DNA of 64,000 nucleotides, from the NCBI GenBank assembly GCA_030844895.1, contig CM061227.1, forward strand, positions 2,629,153 to 2,693,152, given 5' to 3'. Positions 11,867 to 23,627 of the stretch are shown in pieces. Position numbers and translations under genes: made by a program. A model generated the notes under the pieces. The model was not told the DNA's origin and did not search any database. It was given only the letters and a program-made list of their open reading frames with translations. This DNA is from Ambrosia x helenae. Lineage: Eukaryota; Streptophyta; Magnoliopsida; Asterales; Asteraceae. Each line of letters starts with the position of its first letter. Position 1 is the first letter of the stretch.

Positions 11867-14787
11867 TTTATTTTTCAGGAAAGTTTATCTTGTTGGTAGA
11901 CGTGGACCTGTACAAGCAGCTTGTACTGCGAAAGAGCTACGAGAAATTCTTGGTAATTTTTTTAGTTTCATGGTTTGCTGGTTTTATTATATGCTCCAAT
12001 AATAATGTGTTTTTCATGAGTAAACATGTATGCAAAAGCACTTTAAGAAATGGCTAATGTTTATAAAAATATAAAATTGCAATATCCTTTCGTCTTTGGT
12101 ATGTTTTGGTAACATTTTTCAGATCTGTTTTGATATAATTTTTTTTTTTCAGATCTGTTTCGGTAATTTTAAGTTTTGGAACCGACTATATTTTGGAAAC
12201 TAAAGTTCTGTTTTTGCCTCTATCTGGGTTATGCTATAACTGCCAAATTAGTCTGCTTCAAAACAAAACAGACTGGAAAGAAGTATTATCTAAGTGCTAG
12301 GTAGTAAAAAAAAAGCACGCTCGAGACAAAGGAGCGCATCAATAAAAAAATATAATTTGTATAGAACACAAGTACTACTACGCAAATGTAATGAAACATA
12401 ATACAATTAGCAGCTAAAATCATCCAACTAATATCACAATTTAAAATAAAATTGTTAAGCATTTTTCTACCAAAAATCATTTATCCCTTGTAGTTTTTGA
12501 TAAAAATTTCATCAATGTATATTTATATTATTTTCTTGGCAAATGTCATAGAAATGTTTACATGAATGCCCATTTTCTACTTTCTAAAACTGTAGATTTT
12601 TCAATGCAGCTATCAAGGATTTGTATGTTAATATCAAACAAGACGATCTCCAAATAACCTCTGCAGATGAGGTTAGATAATTTTCTCAGCTTTGATTGAA
12701 ATAGACAATTCAAGTTGTGTGTTTTCATTTTCACTAGAGGTGGCAAAATGGGTACGTTGGGAATTGGTTCAGGATGCATAATTTTTGGATCGCAGATTGG
12801 CTTGACCCGTAGCACCTATTGTCTAAATTTTTTGAATCTTATATAATATATTTAGTGTCGTTTAAGAAAATGCTTTATATATCTAATAATGGATTTTTTT
12901 TTTTTCAATAAAATGTCAAGGAGGCGTAAGAATAGATTTTACCAGTTTGACCCATTGGAGAGAATAATTTCCGAATCGACTTATTCATAAGTAAAAGAGT
13001 TGAAATTACCACCTAGTTTTTCTTCTATGTATTTTTTTTTTTTTAAATTTTAACCAGAGTTTTTTTTGTTTTGTTATGCAAAGGAAGAAATGAAGAACAG
13101 TCGTATACGGAAAAGGGTATTTGACTTGTTATCCAAGGCATCCTCATCAAGTCAAACCCATCCAAGAGTTGGTCAACCAGAATTGCACTTCACATTCTTC
13201 CGGAAACCTTATAAATTTTTGGAATCAGATGATAAAAGTGGCCATGTTGCTGGTGTAAATTTTGAGAAGACAACGCTTAAAGGTATAATTAGTAAAACAA
13301 GTAGTGCTACTGGTTTGATGAATATCTTACCTTTCGGATTTATTTTGTTTTCATTAATAACCAAAGGGCATGTTTGGCTTTGTTAAATATTTCAAGAATT
13401 CGAGGGTGTATGGCCGTTCGTTGTGAAATTATGATGTGATGTTAATGAATAATAATTAATACATGAAATAGTCATCTATAACTAAGCATGTTTGACAGAA
13501 AATGACCAAAAGGGGTACATTCTGAGAAATGGATATAGATTTTGTTTAGAAGTAACTGAAATTTGGTTCAAAGAAGTAATTATAGTTTACCCATAGACAT
13601 TGAGTTTTGTTCCAACCGGCATGAGACTGATTATTTTAGCCCTGTTTAGTTTGATAGTTAAGAGTAGAGTATTTTAGCCCCCAAATTTTTACTTCATGTA
13701 GATACTTAATCTGGTTGGAACAACCGAACAAAAATAGAAGGTAACCTTTATTTTTGAGAAGCCTATTTCTGATTTACACTTCCAGTTGTAAGTAGCCCTT
13801 TTCTTTATTTTTTTTTGACATATAGAAAAAATAATTCCGGTATAATTTTATAGGAAGTGCAGGCGCTGGAAATCAGATTGCAGCTGGTACAGGGGAGTAC
13901 GAGGATATGAAATGCGGGTGAAATTCTTGCCTATTTTCTATAAATTTTTTTTGTAGAAATGCTTGCAATTTTATACAATCCTGTAAATTTGCGAACGCTC
14001 TTTCTTATTTGCAAAAGAACATATGCTTAAATTTGAACTTGAAAAAAGATTAAAATCTGATTGCTTGAAGTTTATAATTAATACCCCATAATTTACATAA
14101 AGAAATATTATATGGTTATGTGAATCAAATAGGCTCTCTGAACTTGGTTTAATCTTTTGTGTGATGTAGATATTAGTATATTTATTACTATGGCAATTAA
14201 AATATGCTTTTTTACAGATTGGTACTAAAGAGCATAGGTTACAAATCTATACCCGTTGACGGTTTACCTTTTGACCATTCCAAAGGTATGTATTTTTATA
14301 TCTCTAACGGGTCAAATGGGAAAATAAAAAAAATAGCTAATAACAGAAATGGGTCTCATGGATCAGACTAGCCAAAACCAAAGATTTTATTTGTAATGCA
14401 TAACATTTCTTAAATTAGTTTGTTCAGGAAAATATTTGGCAAAACTAATTGTGTACAAGAAATTTAAGCGTTTGGACATAAAGTGTATCAGGCTAATCTG
14501 ACCCGACCCATTTTGACCCGTACAAAATCATCCATTTGGACTGGACCTGTTACCCAACCAGACAACCTACTCGTTTTTTATCTTCACTTATCGAGCTTTC
14601 TTTATGAACTTTTAATAGGTGTGGTCCCGAATATTAGGGGCCGGGTTTTATCTTTTTCTGATGTTGATCAACCTGAGACTGGATTGTATGTTTGTGGGTG
14701 GCTAAAGAGGGGACCAACCGGAATAATTGCTACAAATCTTTATGATGCAGAAGAAACCGTAAGCAGACCGATTCAGTCTATCATCTA

Positions 14788-14834
<47 letters not shown>

Positions 14835-15333
14835 TACATTTCAACGTGTAAGCTAGAGGTATCAATTTGGGCCCATTTACGTATAAATCGGTCGATTCAG
14901 GCAAAAGAGGTAAAACTATTTTTGAAAGAAAATGGTCAAAACTCAAAAGGCTCGCCTACTCCAGTAGTCGCCATTTTTCCAACTCTAGTTGTAACATTGT
15001 AAATTTTCCGCTGTATACTTTTTGTGGGATTTTATGTTTTCATCAATGAAACTTAAGATACTTGTTACAAGCTTATTATCTATGGAGATCTGAGTCGATT
15101 GGTTAAATAATTGACAGGTGGCAAGCATTTCCGAAGACATAAAGAAAAAAGATCCAACATCTAAATTCGCAGCAGGCGGAAAAGGGCTTCTTCAGTTACT
15201 GGAAAACAGAAAGATTCAAGTTGTTACATTCAGCGATTGGGAGAAAATAGATTCTGAAGAAAAACGACTTGGGAGTTTAATAGGAAAACCCCGAGAAAAA
15301 CTAACAAATTGGAAAGATCTACTCGCGAAGTAA
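7751..15333 (+). CDS. MFDR: NADPH:adrenodoxin (ferredoxin) oxidoreductase, mitochondrial
   Basis: Thirteen coding exons join in frame to 478 aa: 7751-7864, 9161-9265, 9676-9789, 9874-9927, 10167-10283, 11650-11759, 11879-11952, 12610-12671, 13084-13282, 13854-13917, 14218-14285, 14619-14758 and 15118-15333 (TAA). All introns are GT-AG. The protein is an FAD enzyme that passes electrons from NADPH to mitochondrial ferredoxin (adrenodoxin), which in plants feeds biotin and Fe-S-linked reactions in the matrix. The N-terminus is Arg/Ser-rich like a mitochondrial presequence. Motifs are GSGPAG at 27-32 (FAD), GQGNVALDVA from 167 and VGRRGPVQ near 210 (NADPH), and the C-terminal GWLKRGPTGIIATN block. 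Length fits the family (about 480). There is no internal stop. The start is the first Met of the exon and is duplicated at 5340. Introns carry a MITE (10990-11360), (TA)n and a 43-nt T-run. Confidence 0.95.
8226..8740 (-). repeat. Au-like SINE, copy B, interrupted
   Basis: Counterpart of the copy A SINE at 6283-6780, with a longer (CAT)n tail (about 8230-8247 on the plus strand). It is again split by the CCGATA-type hAT-like element. Confidence 0.45.
8294..8619. mobile_element. hAT-like CCGATA-word MITE, copy B
   Basis: 326 bp, the same element as 6350-6658 with extra iterations (an added GATCCC and an added CCGAAC/CGATAC unit). TIRs are intact. The left TSD has one change (GTATGAGG at 8286-8293 against GTCTGAGG at 8620-8627). 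The length difference between the two copies shows slippage inside the element since duplication. Confidence 0.75.
10990..11360. mobile_element. GCGCC-rich MITE in MFDR intron 5
   Basis: Ends GTTGTCAAGGC... and ...GCGCCTTAAACAACTATGG form an inverted repeat of the TTGT(C/T)AAGGCGC type seen also at 42331 and 52705. The inside is rich in GGCGC/GCGCC words. Limits are approximate because the TSD is not clear. Confidence 0.5.
11831..11860. repeat. (TA)15 microsatellite in MFDR intron 6
   Basis: Uninterrupted TA dinucleotides ending 18 bp before the acceptor of exon 7. Confidence 0.9.
14791..14833. repeat. 43-nt T-run in MFDR intron 12
   Basis: Homopolymer 32 bp after the exon 12 donor. The length is likely unreliable in any assembly. 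Confidence 0.85.
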
Positions 15334-15663
15334 AGCAAACACATTTTGACCCGAAAAATTCGACTTTTTTTTTTTTCCATTCAGATTGTGAGGATACCGG
15401 CGGGTATGAAGTATTGAAGTTATTAAGCACCGCAAAACAGGCCAGGTTAGCTAACAGGTCAAACTGGAATTTTAACTTGTGTATTAAGTATTGAAGTTAT
15501 CTTCAATCGCGAGACGACATAATTTTCACATTGTAATACATGATTCAAACATTTTTAGATAAAATGGAGTACAATGTGGGTTAGGGTTGCATAACCCTTA
15601 CTCCAGCTGCTACAGCTGTGTTCAAAGATAGGCTATATCAACTTCAAGTTCGAAATATTTCTT

Positions 15664-15779
15664 ATTTTGTTTTGAACGGCCAAATTTTTTGTCACTCATG
15701 GGATTTGAATCTCTTACTACTTGGAAAGGCAAAACTTTATACAACACCTTAATACCACTAGGCCAAAGGCTGTTTGGTT
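15664..15779 (-). repeat. short tRNA-derived SINE with 12-bp TSD
   Basis: 116 bp flanked by the direct repeat GAAATATTTCTT (15652-15663 and 15780-15791). On the minus strand there is an A box TGGCCTAGTGG (about 15767-15757) and a B box GATTCAAATCCC (about 15713-15702), followed by an A-rich 3' end. It lies about 330 bp past the MFDR stop codon. Confidence 0.8.
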
Positions 15780-15833
15780 GAAATATTTCTTGTTGACTAC
15801 ACTTATTAACTTCAAGATACACAATGGTTACCA

Positions 15834-16296
15834 CTCAAAATGCAGTTTTTGATGCTCGACTCTAGAGAAATGGTGGTCGTCATTTTGATAGCCGGTGTTG
15901 ACGATGATGATTGAAGGTTTTCGGAGGTTCACCGGTGTTGGAAGATGATGATTAGAGGTTTAAAGTGAGGGATATAAATGTTGTGTATAACATGAAGAAT
16001 GGAGTATGCATTGAGGGTATGGGTTTTGAATAAAAGACCATTTTACCCCCACCCGACGTTGACGGTTTGACCATTGACGGCAAAAAAATGACGTGTTTGG
16101 AGGATGAACACAATTGGAAAAATTGGGAACGTCAAGAAGGAACTCGGGGTGCAATTCGCCCTAAGCCATAAGTATTCAAATTACAGTTTACTATTTTATG
16201 AAACAAATATGATAACTTTTATTGTTAAGTGTATTTTTTTAGAAAAAAAAAAAAAACAGTTGAAAAGAAAAATGGTGGTAAATAAGGTAACTACTT
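15834..16296. other. no gene seen
   Basis: Low-coding-potential sequence between the SINE and the next hAT-like element. Only short compositional ORFs are present, along with an A-run at about 16243-16256. Confidence 0.5.
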
Positions 16297-16304
16297 ACCA
16301 ATAT

Positions 16305-16992
16305 TAGGGCTGTGCAACGGTTCAGAACCGGACCGAACCGAACCGGACCGAACCGCGAACCGTTTATTCCAAAATATGAGAACCGGAACCGGAACCGATA
16401 ATTACTAAACGGTTCGGTTCCAGAACCGGGTGAAACGGTTCTCATGAACGGTTCTAAACCGGAACCGCTTGTCAATAAAATCCTAAAATTAACATTAACA
16501 ATTAAATAAAAAAACATAAGCAAAAACAATGATTTTTCTTAAAAAAAAATTATCTAACAGTTTGTGTTAAACTTGGTTACTAAAAGTATAGCAGTTTACG
16601 TATCAAAATATGTTTTGTTCGGATCAGATCATTCTTTTTATACAGATTAAACGGGTCAGAACAAGCTGTGCTGACTGTTGACCATCACATAAGGCAATAC
16701 TCTACATTCCTACCTAGTAAACAATTTAAAAGTGTTAAGAAGTATAAAGAAGGAAACAACACATTCTATTTCAAACTAATAATAGAATATTTAAATATTT
16801 AATTTAATTCAAAACGGTTCTAATGGTTCTTAACCGGACCCGTCGGTTCTAACCGGAACCGAACCGGGAACCGATTATGCCAAAATATGAGAACCGGAAC
16901 CGGAACCTATAACATTACTTCGGTTCGGTTCTAGCGGTCCCGGGTCGGTTTCACGGTTTTCACGGTTCGGAACCGTTTATTGCTCACCCCTA
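16305..16992. mobile_element. hAT-like MITE built of AACCGG/GGTTCC words
   Basis: 688 bp with an exact 8-bp TSD ACCAATAT (16297-16304 and 16993-17000). TIRs are TAGGGCTGTGCAACGG (left) and TAGGGGTGAGCAATAAACGG (right, reverse complement). Both flanks of the element are arrays of ACCGGAACCG-type words about 160 bp long. The middle is about 350 bp of AT-rich unique sequence. Confidence 0.85.
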
Positions 16993-17000
16993 ACCAATAT

Positions 17001-18083
17001 TGTGTTGGAGCCAATTGAATCAATCACTATCATAAAGAACTACTACACAAGAAAAGAAAAACCAAAAAACGAGAAAGATTGTAGACACAAAGTCTCTTAT
17101 TAATCAAAACGACACAATACAATGATCCTACACCTCTATTTAACCCGAACATTTTTCATCTTTTACATTTTTTTTATTTTACCTTTCGGTCTAAATTTTG
17201 CAAGTTAACATGCTGCAACTTACGTGTGGGGTTCAATATTATGTCTATTTTTTTTCGTTTAACGCCCCCTTCACAACACACGAGCCCTAGGTCTACATAG
17301 TTATTCTTTTCTATAGTTTACGTTTTGGTCTAATTTTTTAGTGTTAACACACTGTAACGGACACGAATGGTGTAACATTTTAACATCTACTTTTCATTCG
17401 ATTTAATTGCACCTAGTTAGGGGGGTCGGGGCACCACCCAATTTTGGAAAGGGTACCCCACTACCCCCATGACAACATCGTCACCGGTGGCAGGGGTAGT
17501 GGGTTCGTGTACCTTTTATGGGCCTTAACTCACGGACTGCGAAAGAGTGTGTGTGTGTGTGTGTATGTGTGTGCAAAGGAGATTGGTGAGATGGAGGGGG
17601 GTACCTGAATGCTTCACTGGTGGTGCCGCCGTGGGACGGGTTCTCGGGTGGTGGTGTGCGGGTAGTCCAGGTGACTTAAACAACTTTCGCACGTGCCTTG
17701 ATACCGATACATGTATTTATTTTTATGGTTTTCGGTCTTGACACAAGTCGGTTCCACTATTTTTTCTTTACCTGTGCTATAACCGTTATAGATGAATGTT
17801 AAACACTCTTCAGTATCTTTTATTTAACATCTTATTGTTTTAACTTCTGGTTACTCGGGGTAACTTTTATTGTAAGTACATTATTTTGCAATATACGTGT
17901 CATCGTGCGGAGAAAAATAACTAGTTAATTCAGAAAATAAACGACTTGCAGAGTTGTAGGTTTGCATCAACTTCATGTTATCAAGTCCTAAAGTGTGTAT
18001 ATATATTTCTCATCGTTTTTCATGAAAAGTTTCTTTAATGTTACTGTCGATGAGACTTAAACCTAAAACCTACAAATCTAGGT
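17001..18083. other. no gene; (GT)n tract
   Basis: Contains a GC-rich stretch at 17415-17530 (GGGGCACCACCC...) and a GT-rich microsatellite at 17545-17573. The ORF over it (MCVCVCMCV...) is a by-product of the repeat. Confidence 0.5.
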
Positions 18084-18091
18084 ATTTCTAA

Positions 18092-18235
18092 GGGTTCTAG
18101 GATTCATACACCCTGTGACGTCACATTCTGAGGGCGTGACATCACATTTTGGGGTATGTGGCAGCCTACTATTGGTAAGTGATGTGGGCCAGGGTGTATG
18201 AATCCTAAATAGGGGGTGTATGAATCCTAATTACC
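18092..18235. mobile_element. small MITE with GGATTCATACACCC ends
   Basis: 144 bp, TSD ATTTCTAA (18084-18091 and 18236-18243). The inverted ends share TAGGATTCATACACCC, and the right arm is present in two tandem copies (about 18192-18230). Confidence 0.75.
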
Positions 18236-18243
18236 ATTTCTAA

Positions 18244-18809
18244 TGGCGTCTTTCTGAATGTGCTACCAACCAATTGGTGAACTAAATTAATTTTAATCTG
18301 TTATTTTATTGTACCATACATTTTAATCTTTTTATTATTTATGGGACCAAATAAAGTCCTGAAGTAAGCATTTTAAACCTTTTATTTTAGTAGACCTAGA
18401 CTGTTTCAATATTTTACTTTTTGGGCCCCTGATAAAGTCCTGAACTAAACTTTATGGGCCCTACATAAACTTTAATTTTTTGCCTTATGGGCCCCAATGA
18501 AACGTATGCTTGGATCTACCTTTCTGTACTCATAAGTCATAATCTCATATCAATAAACGTTACTGAAATTATAATTACTCTGTTTTCATGCTTGTCATTT
18601 TACACCTACGTGTTAGGTTATTTTCAGAAGGGTGCTTTAGTGTGAAAAGTGCGAGAAAAAACCTAAATCTTACTTTTTGTTAGTAATGTTCATATATTTT
18701 TGATGTTTTTACTTTTTTTTATTTCATTATTTATTTCTTTTATTTTTATTAAATAATAATAATATTATTATTTCAGGACAAAAAAAATTACATCATTGTT
18801 TATGTTATA
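18244..18809. other. no gene seen
   Basis: AT-rich spacer with repeated phrases such as GGGCCC-ATAAAGTCCTGAA at about 18342-18440. No element ends identified. Confidence 0.4.
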
Positions 18810-19563
18810 CTAGTGGGAAACCCGCGCGATGCGGCGGCGACAAAAAAAGACATTGATTCATATGTTCTTACTGTTAATTCTTCTTCATCATAATCTCCTG
18901 AAATTTTAATAAAACAAAAAATAGAGAGCTTTATGGTTTATAACATGTTTCTTATACAAATCATCATCATACTCATAAAAGGCTTATAAAAGTATGTCCT
19001 TATCAAGATTAATGAACACTATGATGGACTAATATGATGATAATAACACTTTGCCGCAAGATAAAGGCCCTGACTATTGAATTTTCATGTTTTATATTAA
19101 TAGAACATCATATCAAATTTATAAGTCAATTAAAAATATGTTTCTAAAGTTAGACTCTTAACTCTTTATAAACCATCTCTAATAACTTTAACACAAATCT
19201 TGAGGTTAATCTTTATTACGACTTAGATAACAACACCATTCAATACATTTAATTCATGTATTAACTTTTTTTTACTTAGAACCATTACTAAGTAATAGAT
19301 TAATTTATGTAACTTTTTTTAATGGATTAACTTTTTGTTACCAATGGAATTTGAATTATCACCACAAGAAAAGGCTAAGCCTTATTTAACACTTTGTAAC
19401 CAGTAGGCTAAAGGCTCTTTGGTTCATGTGTGTAACTAAATGTTGCAAATAAAAATCAAGCACGGATCGGATTGGATAAATGATAGTATGGTGTATAAAG
19501 TTTTGGCAATTTAAAATGTGAATAAAAATACATACCCGCGGCAACGCGCGGGCATTCCACTAG
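18810..19563. mobile_element. Helitron-derived unit bounded by two 3' termini
   Basis: The left boundary, read on the minus strand, ends ...GCATCGCGCGGGTTTCCCACTAG|T. The right boundary, on the plus strand, ends in a CCCGCGGCAACGCGCGGG hairpin, then CATTCCACTAG|T. Both are Helitron 3' ends (hairpin, about 7-10 nt, CTAG, insertion before T) facing outwards, so the 754-bp unit looks as if it had terminal inverted repeats. No Helitron 5' end is present between them. A 26-bp phrase (starting TCTTTATTACGACTTAGATA) occurs at about 19210 and again just outside at 19565. Confidence 0.65.
19325..19430 (-). repeat. SINE-like sequence inside the Helitron unit
   Basis: On the minus strand, AGCCTTTAGCCTACTGGTTACA resembles the A-box head of the SINE at 15664 (here split; core TAGCCTACTGG). 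It is followed by a B-box-like GATAATTCAAATTCC. No TSD was found. Confidence 0.45.
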
Positions 19564-20139
19564 TCTTTATTACGACTTAGATAACAACATCTATGCCATC
19601 TTTAACTTAACTTCAATCTCATCTATGAAACTCAATCACTTGGTCCAAACATTAGAATAATACATGGGTCGAAAGGACTATAGCATTGATTAATGATAAT
19701 CTATGACGCCATACATAGGAATAATAATGATGCTCAACCATGATTTATGTATCAGAAGCGCAAATTATAATAGTTCGAAAGATTTTTTTTACTTATTCAG
19801 TTTCTTTTAGGCATGAGATATTTTTATTTCTTTTCTTCAGTAAATAATTATTATAAAACTGTATCATATGTTTATAAGTTAGTTTAAACCCCCATATTCA
19901 AATATTATAAAACAAGAGACATAACTCAAGTATTTTATATTTTTTTAGCAAACCTCAACATATTGTACCCCGTAAACCTGTGATAATTTATTAGATGTGA
20001 ATAGTTTATCTTATACATTGTTAAACTATTCATATGTTAATATAAATATATGTTCATCCACCATTTGAGACTAAGATTTGATTTTTGTGTTTTTCTATTG
20101 ACCATCATTTGTATCTTACTTTATTCCGGAGTTCTAACC

Positions 20140-20143
<4 letters not shown>

Positions 20144-20177
<34 letters not shown>
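20144..20177. repeat. (TA)n microsatellite
   Basis: TA dinucleotide run of about 33 nt in AT-rich DNA between two Helitron-derived units. Confidence 0.85.
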
Positions 20178-20183
<6 letters not shown>

Positions 20184-20630
20184 TATCAACATTGACCACA
20201 TTTTAACTCCCCACAATGATATAGTTATCTATACATGATTTGATGATATGGTTAATCCAAATCTCTTATTATATTTGACGAGATTATAATGGCTAAGGCA
20301 AAATAGGTGTTTTTCAAACTGAAGAGAAAGAAAAATGATGTCAAGAATATATACCACAATACATATGTTTATAAAAGTTGAAGCTCCTACAACATCATCA
20401 AATCAGAACAATAGTAGACAAGGATGTCTTGTATGAACAAAAATAAATCATCTTTTTAAAACTAAATCCAAAAATACATACAACATAACCAAAGTAGAGA
20501 CAAAACATACAATACTTGAGTAACCTTGCTTGCCAAAACACATTCACTTCTTTCGATGTATTCAAATGGAAAGAGTCTTGCTTGGCTGCTTTCCCTTAAC
20601 ATTCACCTTCTGTCTAACCATTATTTTTTA

Positions 20631-22190
20631 CTAGTGGGGTGCCCGCGCGATGCAGCGTAAAAGACCACACTTAAACTCAACACTTATGTTGGTGATTTAG
20701 GGGTGCATAGGATGATTCAGTTTGAACTTGAGCTATAACTTTACGCTTTGATGTAGTAGTAGTGCCTCTTTTAAAATGAATATTGTTATTTCATAGTAAG
20801 ATAAGAGTCAAGTTGCATCAAAGGAATAACGTTGAACCATTTAGTTTACCAATACACCAGTCTACTACAAATTGTGTCATATTTTCATTATACATATATA
20901 GCTACAAAAGAGAAAAAGAGAAAGATCTTGTTCTTTACAAAGTATGTCATATCTACCTTTCAATGTGATAATACAAAAGGAAAGCAGTCGTTTTTTGTTG
21001 ATGATGTTTATCGAAATACTACGGTTAGTCAGTCAGCCTATTATTTATGGTAAAAAAGGTTGTGGTTTTGCTCCAGCTAGAACAATTTTCAAGGCTTGTG
21101 CATGTGGTTACGCTTCTTTTTATGTGGATAAGATATATGCATATAGTCATACTTGTAAATCATGTATCAATGTCATGCAACGAATTCGGGTTAAATATGT
21201 AGTGAATTAGTTTTGAATAATAAAAAACCAAAATTATGGAACTGCAAAAAACAATAACAAAGAGAAAAGTACTATGAATATAACTTCAAAATATGTGTTA
21301 AATATATAAACAATAAGCCATATTTTGAATTTCATGATAAAAAACAATGAGTAGTGTGCCTATTGACCACAAATAAAATAAAAGTAAAAGGACGTACTTG
21401 ATATAACTTACAAAAAATGAACTCCCATATATAAAAATTTTGTAACTACGACAATGATTATTTACTAAAGAATTATTGAAAAGAAACCAAGACTCAGAAT
21501 TTCAAAAGCACTTGATGAGTATAGGGAAAAATACATTCAGTCCATCAATTTAAAATTACCTGGCAATAACGTAATCGACTAAGTAGAAAACCTTAAAAGA
21601 TTATCAGCTAATAATCGCCTGAATAACACCAACATTTAAAACCCTAATCAAACCACTCAATTTAACAATCAAAATAAGTTAAACCAACATAAGAATTCTT
21701 CTTAAAATTTGACGAGAAATTCCGTACCTTGTGAATCCCCATTCCCCACTTTTTTGTGGAAAAAATGGAAGAGTTTCCTTTTCCTATATCCAACTTAATG
21801 AAACTCACCTAAAATGGAGATGCAAGAATAACACTTACAACATGATCGGCTCCTTTCCACTTCTAACTTGCACAACAACATATGAAAAAGTTGATGTTGA
21901 GTGATATGGTGAATTTCATTTACTAATATAGTAATGATAGGAGCTTCAATTTCAATCAATTGGATTTATGGCATATTGATTGAAATAAGACCTTTGGTGT
22001 GCTTTAGTGGTTTTATGTGTTAAGTACCTTAAAATTAAGTTGATAATTGGATCAATTTAATAATATTTAGATAAATTACTATTTTATCCCTTACTAATTT
22101 CATTAGGGGTATTGTATCATATGCATTATATGTTGTAATTTCTTAAATTTTATTGGAATCCTTCCCTCATGCTTTATAATATAGTATAGA
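20631..22190 (-). mobile_element. complete non-autonomous Helitron, 1,560 bp
   Basis: On the minus strand it starts A|TCTATACTATATTATAAAG (5' end at 22190) and ends GCATCGCGCGGGCACCCCACTAG|T (split: hairpin-like GC-rich stretch, then CACTAG; 3' end at 20631). It therefore sits between A and T with a TC...CTAG structure, exactly as Helitrons insert, and makes no TSD. No Rep or helicase motif is inside. ORFs of up to 88 codons on the plus strand (20783-21210) have no recognisable domain. The same 5' end recurs at 32934. Confidence 0.85.
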
Positions 22191-23386
22191 TATACAAAAA
22201 CACATTAAACTAATGCAATCAAATGTTTTTTTTAAGGTTTAAACCTTTTCCTACATATGTGTTATATTATGCGTAGGTAATGTTCATACACAAAATTTTT
22301 ACATATGTAGGTTATATAAATTAATGAAATTGCTTCATACATTTGTTTTATTTTCAAGATAAATGAATAAACAACACATTTCACCCATTTTCTTGTATTC
22401 TTATTTTTTTTTAAAAGTGATAAAAATGAATTATTAATCTTCTTCTCGCACTTCTCGCATTAAAACCTCTTCTGAAATGAACCATCCCCTTACACCTACA
22501 ATATATATTTTTTAACGGTCAACAAATCAAACCCGAGCACTCTTGGGGCACCCACCAGACAAATCGAATACTCCAAAAGTAGCCCGAGTCATCAAACACC
22601 AATTCTGAGGAAATTCGGTATCCCACCTGTTCGTAAACATGACGGTAAGAATAATCACTTTTATCGTCATACATATTTCGATAACCAAAAAAATCATAGA
22701 AGGCATGAAAACATTTTAATTCCATTATTTGACTTTTACGTATATGTCAAATCGCCTCAAAAGTTTATAATTTAATTCCATTATTTGACTTTTTATAGGT
22801 ATCTTACTTTGAGAAATGTGTTACTTGAAATTTTATTTAAATTTACTTTTTTTTTTATGAAATAAATCAAGATTTAAGATGAATTAATATATTATGGTAT
22901 TTTAGCTTCTAATTCGTTTCATAATCAAGCCAATTTTACAATTTTATTTACTTAATTATTATACTTTCGCATGGTGATGGAAAATGGCTAGGTTTTGTGA
23001 AAAATGCTCCACTTGTTTACTATTAGTTGTGTTTTATTATATTGGAAGATTTTATAACAATTATTAAGTTTTTTTTAAGTGATAAATAAAAAAGAAAATC
23101 AATTATCATATTGGTAGTGATAATATATGTAGCATCATGTTTTTCTCTAATTTCAAAATATCTAACATATAAATGTTTTAAAATCAACATATTTTTCAAA
23201 TACATGATGAGATGAGAGAACCAATGCCCTAAAGAGTTTTGACAATACTTAAATTTTTGTTTGCAAATGTAGGGTTCAAGTGGGAGTACCACTCTAGTCT
23301 AGTTGCTTGATTTTGGTTAAATCCACATACTAAGCTGTTTTATTTGATTTGATTTCTTGTACAGGTTGCTTTAGTCCTTGTCTTCA
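22191..23386. other. no gene seen
   Basis: AT-rich. The minus-strand ORF at 22519-22725 is somewhat GC-richer than its surroundings but matches nothing I know, so it is not called. Confidence 0.45.
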
Positions 23387-23389
23387 TTA

Positions 23390-23624
23390 GGCTGTCTTCA
23401 ATGCGCCTGTAAATCCGGCGCCCGTAGCCACTTTTCCGACGTGGACAGTGAGGTGGAAGAGAGAGAGACGGCAGCCGCCCGTCGGCAAGGTCACGTCCTT
23501 GGAGGAGAGAGACGAGGATTGTGAGAGGGAGAGGTGGGCCCTGGCTTCGGTGCCTGTTGCAGAGGAGCGGGAGAACGGACGGGCAGATTGAGCTAGGACG
23601 GGCGGTTCTGCGTTGGAGACGGTC
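23390..23624. mobile_element. GC-rich Tourist-like MITE, TSD TTA
   Basis: 235 bp. Ends GGCTGTCTTCAATGCGCC and (reverse complement of the right) GACCGTCTCCAACGCAGAA are inverted repeats. TSD TTA at 23387-23389 and 23625-23627. The interior is strikingly GC-rich in this AT-rich region. Confidence 0.75.
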
Positions 23625-23627
23625 TTA

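Noticed and set aside
12286..12815. Minus-strand ORFs in MFDR introns 7 and 8
   Set aside because: They overlap a verified plus-strand exon (12610-12671) and have no domain.
20783..21210. Three overlapping ORFs of 61-88 codons
   Set aside because: They lie inside a non-autonomous Helitron, have no domain and no conserved composition; probably chance.
22519..22725. 68-codon minus-strand ORF of slightly higher GC
   Set aside because: No recognisable family, no neighbouring exons; possible transposon remnant but unsupported.
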